Assembly (NCBI GenBank): GCA_018401695.1
Contig: JAGYKD010000001.1
Span: 536,016-600,015 of the forward strand
Length of the DNA: 64,000 bases
From: Flavobacteriales bacterium
GTDB lineage: Bacteria > Bacteroidota > Bacteroidia > CAIKAF01
Direction: 5' to 3'
Part shown: one piece after another, positions 58,660 through 64,000 of the stretch
Layout: every line of letters starts with the position of its first letter
How positions within the stretch are numbered: the stretch's first letter is position 1
Program-made: the position numbers and the translations under genes
Notes under the pieces: generated by a model
Database searches by the model: none
The model's input: the letters and a program-made list of their open reading frames with translations, nothing else
Told to the model about the DNA's origin: nothing

Positions 58660-60258
58660 ATGCTCCCTAAAGCTGCTTATCAGGCTATTTCTTTACTTGC
58701 ACAATTAGAAGCGTGTGGCCTGCGCAGGGTTATGCTGGCCCCGGGGTCACGCTCAGCTCCTTTAGCGCTTGCCTTGGCTTCTTTCCCCAAGCTTCAGGTC
58801 TGGACCAACCCGGACGAACGTGCCGCCGCATTTGTGGCCTTGGGCCTGGCACGGGCCTTTGAAGAACCCGTTTTGCTTCTTTGTTCCAGCGGCTCCGCAG
58901 GCTTAAATATGAGCCCTGCTGTTGCAGAAGCCTACCACCAAAATCTCCCTCTGTTGGTAGCTACCGCCGATCGGCCCAAACGCCTTATGCATACCGCCGA
59001 AGGGCAAACCATGCTGCAATCTTTTTTCTTCCAAGGCTTTTTAAAAGACCGCTTCGAACCTGAGGAGCACATCACAGATTGGCGCTCCATTGGTCAAAAA
59101 GCCTGGCAAATCGCCCGGGGACCTATTCCGGGACCGGTGCACTTAAATCTGCGCTTTGATGAACCATTGTATTTTGAAGCATCGGAAATACCCAAAACGT
59201 TAACACCGGCCCCCGAGCTTAACTACGCATCCCAAGAAAAGGTCTTGCCGGACTTCCCAACCAAACTTTTGGTCTTAGCCGGCCAATTACCTAGAAGCCT
59301 GGCCCAAGCGTTAAGGCCTATGTTGGTGCAGGCCGTTTCTAAGGGCCTAAACTTTTGGGGCGATATTTCTTCCCACCTTTGGGATCTTTCTCCCTTTGGC
59401 CCCTATCCCGAATGGTTGTGGAACCAAAAAAATCCGGCCCAACTACCCGAAGCTGTTTTGATCTTGGGTGGCACACTATTGCCCCGCCGGTGGGATGCCT
59501 TTGTGCAGTCAAATCCAAAAATTCGTTGGTTTCAAGCCCTGCATTTTGGACCTCCATCCCCTCGATTTCATCCAAATACCCAATGCCTTGATTTGGCCCT
59601 GCCGGAGCTAATGAAACAGCTAAAGGCTAAAGACTGGGAGGCCTTAACCATGCCCAAAGCTATGCCCCTCCTGCCGGAAGGTTGGCACGACCTGAGTGCT
59701 GCAGCCTTATTTTTACAATCCCTCCAAGAAGGGGATGCCCTTCACCTAGGCAACAGCATGTCTATTCGCTATGCCTCTTTTTTGCGGCATTTACTCCCCA
59801 AACACCTTGACGTATGGTGCAATAGAGGAGTAAGCGGAATAGATGGGGTACAAGCCACGGCCTGCGGGCATGCTGCGGCACATCCCCATCAAAGGCACTT
59901 TGTACTTACCGGAGATTTGGCCATGGACTACGACAACAATGGTTGGCTGAGCTCACCCCAGCCGCCTCCCATGACCCAAATGGTTCTAAACAATAGCGGA
60001 GGACAAATCTTCCGATTGCTTCCGGGAGCGTCAAAAGCAGCCCAAAGCGAGCAGCTTTTTGCCACCCAACGTCAACGAAATTTTGAATGGTTGGCGCAAC
60101 GCTTTGGTTGGCAATATCTAAGGAGCGATGGTATGCCAAGTGCTTTACCGGCCAGTCCAAAAGAGCAAAGCCTGTTGTGGGAAGCCCAAACCCTGCCAAA
60201 ACAAAGCAAAAACGCCTGGCAGGCTTGGCAGAAGTCAATTTTGGAACAAAAAGCCTGA
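58660..60258 (+). CDS. menD: SEPHCHC synthase MenD
   Basis: From the ATG at 58660 (MLPKAAYQAISLLAQLEACG) the protein has 532 residues. It is a ThDP enzyme: RVMLAPGSRSAPLALALASF and the Glu region NPDERAAAFVALGLARAFEE form the N-terminal domain; the middle has LMHTAEGQTMLQSFFFQGFL; the C-terminal ThDP site is VLTGDLAMDYDNNGWLSS with SGIDGVQATACGHAAA. MenD joins 2-oxoglutarate to isochorismate, the first step unique to menaquinone. It opens the cluster menD-menB-menA-menC-menE. Confidence 0.93.
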   Translation: MLPKAAYQAISLLAQLEACGLRRVMLAPGSRSAPLALALASFPKLQVWTNPDERAAAFVALGLARAFEEPVLLLCSSGSAGLNMSPAVAEAYHQNLPLLVATADRPKRLMHTAEGQTMLQSFFFQGFLKDRFEPEEHITDWRSIGQKAWQIARGPIPGPVHLNLRFDEPLYFEASEIPKTLTPAPELNYASQEKVLPDFPTKLLVLAGQLPRSLAQALRPMLVQAVSKGLNFWGDISSHLWDLSPFGPYPEWLWNQKNPAQLPEAVLILGGTLLPRRWDAFVQSNPKIRWFQALHFGPPSPRFHPNTQCLDLALPELMKQLKAKDWEALTMPKAMPLLPEGWHDLSAAALFLQSLQEGDALHLGNSMSIRYASFLRHLLPKHLDVWCNRGVSGIDGVQATACGHAAAHPHQRHFVLTGDLAMDYDNNGWLSSPQPPPMTQMVLNNSGGQIFRLLPGASKAAQSEQLFATQRQRNFEWLAQRFGWQYLRSDGMPSALPASPKEQSLLWEAQTLPKQSKNAWQAWQKSILEQKA

Positions 60259-60303
60259 ACAATTGCTTTTTAATGCAGTAGTTTTGTTCAAATAAATGGA
60301 AGC

Positions 60304-61125
60304 ATGAGTGCACGCGATTGGAAACCCCTAAAGTCTTACCAAGACATCTTGTTCGATTACTTTGACGGCATTGCGCGTATTACCATCAATCGCCCCGAAG
60401 TGTATAATGCCTTTCGGCCCGAAACCAACATAGAAATGTTGGACGCCATGGAAATGTGTCGCGAGAACCAAGACATTCGTGTGGTTATACTCACCGGCAC
60501 CGGCAACAAAGCCTTTTGTTCCGGAGGCGACCAAAACGTGAAAGGTACCGGAGGCTATGTAGGGCAAGACGGTGTTCCCCGTTTGAATGTACTGGATTTG
60601 CATAAAAAAATCCGTTCCCTTCCCAAGCCGGTGGTGGCCATGGTAAATGGCTACGCCATTGGCGGTGGCCATGTATTGCATGTGGTCTGCGACCTTACCA
60701 TTGCCAGCGATAATGCACGTTTTGGTCAAACGGGACCTAAAGTGGGAAGTTTTGACGCCGGTTTTGGCTCTTCCTATTTGGCAAGACATGTAGGACAAAA
60801 AAAGGCGCGAGAAATTTGGTTCCTTTGTCAACAATATACCGCTCAAGAGGCCCTAGACATGGGCATGGTAAATAAAGTGGTTCCTCTGCAAGAGCTGGAA
60901 AACACCACCGTGGAATGGTGCCAAATCATGATGAAACGCAGTCCTCTGGCCCTTAGAATGATTAAAAGAGGCCTAAACGCCGAACTGGACGGGCAGGCAG
61001 GCATTATGGAAATGGCCGGAGATGCTACGCTTATGTATTATTTGCTGGAAGAGGCGCAAGAAGGGCGCAATGCCTTTTTGGAAAAACGCGATCCGGACTT
61101 TTCTAAATTCCCCCGTTTCCCTTAA
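60304..61125 (+). CDS. menB: 1,4-dihydroxy-2-naphthoyl-CoA synthase MenB
   Basis: A 273-residue crotonase-fold protein. [20 protein letters not shown] and [20 protein letters not shown], with [20 protein letters not shown] and [20 protein letters not shown], are the hallmark MenB segments. It cyclises o-succinylbenzoyl-CoA. A TAGTTTTG box at 60279-60286 could be a local promoter, but no minus-33 box fits. It follows menD by 45 bp and is followed by menA after 3 bp. Confidence 0.95.
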   Translation: MSARDWKPLKSYQDILFDYFDGIARITINRPEVYNAFRPETNIEMLDAMEMCRENQDIRVVILTGTGNKAFCSGGDQNVKGTGGYVGQDGVPRLNVLDLHKKIRSLPKPVVAMVNGYAIGGGHVLHVVCDLTIASDNARFGQTGPKVGSFDAGFGSSYLARHVGQKKAREIWFLCQQYTAQEALDMGMVNKVVPLQELENTTVEWCQIMMKRSPLALRMIKRGLNAELDGQAGIMEMAGDATLMYYLLEEAQEGRNAFLEKRDPDFSKFPRFP

Positions 61126-61128
61126 GCC

Positions 61129-62028
61129 ATGAAATGGAAAGCCTGGATAGCAGCTATGCGGCTAAGAACCTTGCCTTTGGCCCTTTCCGGAGTTGTAGCC
61201 GGCGCTGCCGCAGCCAAACTCGAAGGGTTCTTTCGGGTAGAAGTCTTTTGGCTTACCCTTTCCACGGCTCTGTTGCTTCAAATCCTTTCGAACCTGGCCA
61301 ACGACTATGGCGATTTTAGCCATGGCACCGACAACAATGCCCGGGTAGGTCCCGAACGGGCTTTGCAAAGTGGCAAAATATCCCCTTCCGCCATGCTTAA
61401 AGCCATTTGGTTGGTGGGTCTTTTGGCTTTTGCTTCAGCCATTGCTTGCATTATGGTGGCTTTTCCTCCAAATCGATACGCCGAAATTGCGCTGTTTCTG
61501 GTGCTGGGCGGTTTTGCCATTTGGGCTGCTTTGCGCTACACCATGGGCAAAAATCCCTACGGTTACATAGGCTTGGGGGATTTGTTTGTAGGTCTGTTTT
61601 TTGGCTTGGTGGCCGTAGTTGGTTCGGCTTGGCTCCACGCCGACCACCTGCTTTGGCCGTCCCTTTTCCCCGCCATAGGTGTGGGTAGCTTTGCTATGGC
61701 CGTGCTGCATATGAACAATATGCGGGACCAAATAGGCGATGCAGCTTCAGGAAAAATTACCCTGGCCGTTCGATTGGGCATGCGGGGAGGAAAACAATAC
61801 CATGCGCTTTTGGTTGCCTTTGGCCTAGCCTGTTGGGCTGCCATTCCCTGGTATTACGAACTTGCAGGGTGGCCGCTGATTCCGGGGCTAGTTATCGCAA
61901 GCATTCAACTTACGCTAACGTTTCAAAACAAAAACTTCCGTGGCTTTGATGCCCTATTGAAAGGTATGGTACTGGCTACACTTTCCATGACCGCCGGTCT
62001 AGCCTGGATGGTTTTTGGCAATGCCTAA
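61129..62028 (+). CDS. menA: 1,4-dihydroxy-2-naphthoate polyprenyltransferase MenA
   Basis: A 299-residue membrane protein with about eight or nine hydrophobic helices. The first Asp-rich motif is NLANDYGDFSHGTDNNARVG; the second is HMNNMRDQIGDAASGKITLA, the usual UbiA-family pair. It attaches the polyprenyl tail to 1,4-dihydroxy-2-naphthoate in the inner membrane. It begins 3 bp after menB and its stop overlaps the menC start by a few bases, so the genes are co-transcribed. Confidence 0.94.
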   Translation: MKWKAWIAAMRLRTLPLALSGVVAGAAAAKLEGFFRVEVFWLTLSTALLLQILSNLANDYGDFSHGTDNNARVGPERALQSGKISPSAMLKAIWLVGLLAFASAIACIMVAFPPNRYAEIALFLVLGGFAIWAALRYTMGKNPYGYIGLGDLFVGLFFGLVAVVGSAWLHADHLLWPSLFPAIGVGSFAMAVLHMNNMRDQIGDAASGKITLAVRLGMRGGKQYHALLVAFGLACWAAIPWYYELAGWPLIPGLVIASIQLTLTFQNKNFRGFDALLKGMVLATLSMTAGLAWMVFGNA

Positions 62029-63130
62029 TCACATGCAGCAGTCACCCGATGTATTCGACCAACTTAGAGCCTTAAACTTTGGTCCTCTCGCAGCCCAATG
62101 GACTTCCCGTATTTTGGAGTTTAAAGAGCCGGCCAAAACCAGCAGAAACACCCTTAAATACCATAAGGTCTTTTATGTATACGTTTGGGAAAAGAATGCG
62201 CCGGACTGCCGGGGTATTGGAGAGGCCGCCCCCCTACCCGGCCTGTCTGTAGAGTCTGTTGATTCTGTTGAAATGGCTTTGCAAGACTTTTGCAAACAAC
62301 CCGACGCATGGGAACGCTTTTTGTACGAGCACTTTGCACAGGTTCCCTCGGCTCTATTTGCTTTGGAACAAGCCTTACTGGATTTAAGCAGCGGTGGTCG
62401 CCAAAAACCTTTTCCTTCCAAGTTCACCGACGGTAGAGACCTAATTCCCATAAATGGACTTATTTGGATGGGATCGGCCGACGTAATGGTAGAACGTATC
62501 AATCAAAAACTCAACGAAGGGTTTCCATGCTTAAAACTAAAAATTGGCGCTTTGGATAGGGCTGAAGAGTGGCATATTTTAAAAGAAATACGAAGCCATT
62601 ACGGTGCCGAAGAACTGGAAATCCGTGTAGATGCCAATGGCGCATTCGGCCCGGAAGAAGCTCCTGAGGTACTTGATTTTTTGGCAGAAATGCAGGTGCA
62701 TTCCATTGAACAGCCCATTGCGCCCGGCCAAATAGAAGACATGGCCGCTCTGTGCGCCCAATCTCCGGTGCCCATTGCCTTGGACGAAGAGCTGATTGGT
62801 TTATTCACTCGAGAAGCAAAACTGGATCTTTTAGAAACCATCCTTCCTGCCTATATAATTCTTAAGCCAAGCCTTTTGGGTGGCTTTGCACAGGCCGAAG
62901 AGTGGATTGAACTCGCCCAAGATTTACACATCGGTTGGTGGGCTACTTCGGCATTGGAGTCCAATGTGGCACTAAACCAAATAGCCCAATGGGTATACAC
63001 CCGTCAAAATCCTATGCCCCAAGGATTAGGTACCGGTCAACTGTACAGCAACAACCTTAAAAGTCCGCTTAGTATGGAGGGGCCTTTCCTTTCCTACCTT
63101 CCCGACACCTCCATGGAATGGCCGGATTAA
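62021..63130 (+). CDS. menC: o-Succinylbenzoate synthase MenC
   Basis: From the ATG at 62021, overlapping menA by 8 bp, the protein has 369 residues; the ORF track's 62015 is a TTG. Enolase-superfamily motifs are GFPCLKLKIGAL (Lys pair), LEIRVDANGAFGPEEAPEVL (Asp), SIEQPI (Glu), PVPIALDEELIG (Asp/Glu) and YIILKPSLLGGFAQ (Lys). It dehydrates SHCHC to o-succinylbenzoate. The menE gene starts inside its last codons. Confidence 0.93.
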   Translation: MPNHMQQSPDVFDQLRALNFGPLAAQWTSRILEFKEPAKTSRNTLKYHKVFYVYVWEKNAPDCRGIGEAAPLPGLSVESVDSVEMALQDFCKQPDAWERFLYEHFAQVPSALFALEQALLDLSSGGRQKPFPSKFTDGRDLIPINGLIWMGSADVMVERINQKLNEGFPCLKLKIGALDRAEEWHILKEIRSHYGAEELEIRVDANGAFGPEEAPEVLDFLAEMQVHSIEQPIAPGQIEDMAALCAQSPVPIALDEELIGLFTREAKLDLLETILPAYIILKPSLLGGFAQAEEWIELAQDLHIGWWATSALESNVALNQIAQWVYTRQNPMPQGLGTGQLYSNNLKSPLSMEGPFLSYLPDTSMEWPD

Positions 63131-64000
63131 GCATTTGTGGAGCATCGCCGGAAGTTTGGTTTCAAAGGCAAGATTCTAATCAAGCCAAAGAAATCCAAGC
63201 CATAGTAGAAGCTTGGAACAACCCTTCCATAACCCGTTTTGCTTTTCAAAGCTCGGGAACCACAGGCAAAAGAAAAACGCTTTGGTTCAGCCGGGAACAA
63301 ATTACTGCTTCCGCTCAACGCACCCATCGCTGGCTGGGAATGCGGCCGGGAAACCGCTGGCTTTTGGCCTTGCCGCTGCATTATGTCGCAGGTCGTATGA
63401 TTGTGTATCGCTGCCTGGCGGAAGGCATGGACCTTTGGCCTTTGGAGCCCTCGCTTGACCCTTGGCAAGAAGCCTTGGAGGCCGATGCGGTGTCGCTTAC
63501 CCCAAGCATGATGCTCCACATGTTAAAGCAAGCAGAAGGGAAACAAAAGTTTGAGCAAATCCGCCAAGTGCTTTTGGGCGGAGAGCCTATACCCCAAAGC
63601 CTATTGTCTATGCTAAGTACATGGCAGCGACCGGTGGTGTGGCATACCTATGGCATGACCGAAACCCTAACCCAAGTTGCGGCAAGAAGGCTTTGTCCCA
63701 ATCAAGAGTTGGAATTTAGGGGGGTGGATGATGCCCTTGAGTTTAAGAAGTCTGAATCCGGAACTCTAATAATAAACGACCCGCATTTAAACATTCTGGG
63801 GCTCGAAACCAAAGATATAATAGATTTAAAGGGTGCCGGGGCCTTTGTTTGGAAGGGGCGCCACGACGATGCAATAAACAGCGGAGGCATTAAGCTATAT
63901 CCCGAAGATTGGAAATTTGAACTAAACCACCCTTGGCTGGAAGGAAAACAATGGACGGTTGTAGGACAAAAGGACCCAAGTTTTGGCGAGGTCCCTATAC
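63118..64000 (+). CDS. menE: o-Succinylbenzoate-CoA ligase MenE (partial)
   Basis: The frame opens with ATGGCCGGATTAAGC at 63118, overlapping menC, and stays open to the window edge, so the ORF track misses it. It is an AMP-forming ligase of about 294 visible residues: FAFQSSGTTGKRKTLWFSRE is the P-loop-like motif, VVWHTYGMTETLTQVAARRL the A5 motif, and GAFVWKGRHDDAINSGGIKL the A8 region. MenE activates o-succinylbenzoate with CoA. The protein is of the short Bacteroidetes type. The last part lies outside the window. Confidence 0.93.
   Translation, partial: MAGLSICGASPEVWFQRQDSNQAKEIQAIVEAWNNPSITRFAFQSSGTTGKRKTLWFSREQITASAQRTHRWLGMRPGNRWLLALPLHYVAGRMIVYRCLAEGMDLWPLEPSLDPWQEALEADAVSLTPSMMLHMLKQAEGKQKFEQIRQVLLGGEPIPQSLLSMLSTWQRPVVWHTYGMTETLTQVAARRLCPNQELEFRGVDDALEFKKSESGTLIINDPHLNILGLETKDIIDLKGAGAFVWKGRHDDAINSGGIKLYPEDWKFELNHPWLEGKQWTVVGQKDPSFGEVPI

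Overview
The window comes from a member of the Bacteroidetes/Bacteroidota, probably in or near the Flavobacteriales. The evidence is promoters of the TAnnTTTG type, lipoproteins with Bacteroidetes-style signals, a type IX secretion C-terminal sorting domain, a menaquinone (men) operon, a bacillithiol-type YtxJ protein, LytS-type propeller kinases and an OmpR/histidine-kinase pair. The genus cannot be fixed from the sequence.

Layout. 1-946: partial secreted glycine-rich/PKD protein. 1577-11568: complete type V-A CRISPR-Cas locus on the minus strand, reading WYL regulator - cas12a - cas4 - cas1 - cas2 - leader - array (51 intact repeats plus one decayed terminal repeat, 51 spacers). 11746-16507: rest of a defence island with a candidate short RNA, an AbiE toxin-antitoxin pair, a tyrosine-recombinase remnant, two RhuM-family genes and a possible HsdM tail. 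17228-27405: housekeeping block with an M1 and an M16 peptidase, a glycosyltransferase, a DASH cryptochrome, a DUF429-like protein and an FeS photolyase. 27666-37085: large outer-membrane protein, tRNA-Arg(CCT), two paralogous lipoproteins, TolC/HlyD efflux genes, tsaB, ytxJ and cytosine deaminase. 37241-40345: accessory patch with a duplicated lipoprotein, a second integrase remnant, a PIN toxin-antitoxin pair and an MNT/HEPN pair. 40526-47727: geranylgeranyl-reductase-like oxidoreductase, ECF sigma operon, Kazal lipoprotein, cyclase, MmcQ/YjbR, WG-repeat protein and others. 47787-49021: REP array plus a REP-associated transposase and a MITE. 49066-58595: secreted proteins, a PHM-like cytochrome c protein, two sensor kinases and a regulator, and a methyltransferase. 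58660-64000: menD-menB-menA-menC-menE, the last cut by the window edge.

The CRISPR genes are translationally coupled: neighbouring genes overlap by 1 to 17 bases. Cas12a should process its own crRNAs and cut DNA; Cas4-Cas1-Cas2 acquire spacers; the WYL protein is a plausible regulator because an inverted repeat sits in the presumed cas12a promoter. The five men genes are tightly packed and cover most of the route from isochorismate to demethylmenaquinone.

The most unusual non-coding content is a dispersed family of about 160-bp GC-rich hairpin elements in at least ten gaps between genes. At two loci the element is joined to a GCCCACGG-type palindrome and a decayed integrase tail. There is also a REP/RAYT system, a 145-bp MITE with inverted ends, and a 50-bp tail shared by two unrelated toxin-antitoxin cassettes. 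All of this is from reading the sequence by eye; no database search was run.
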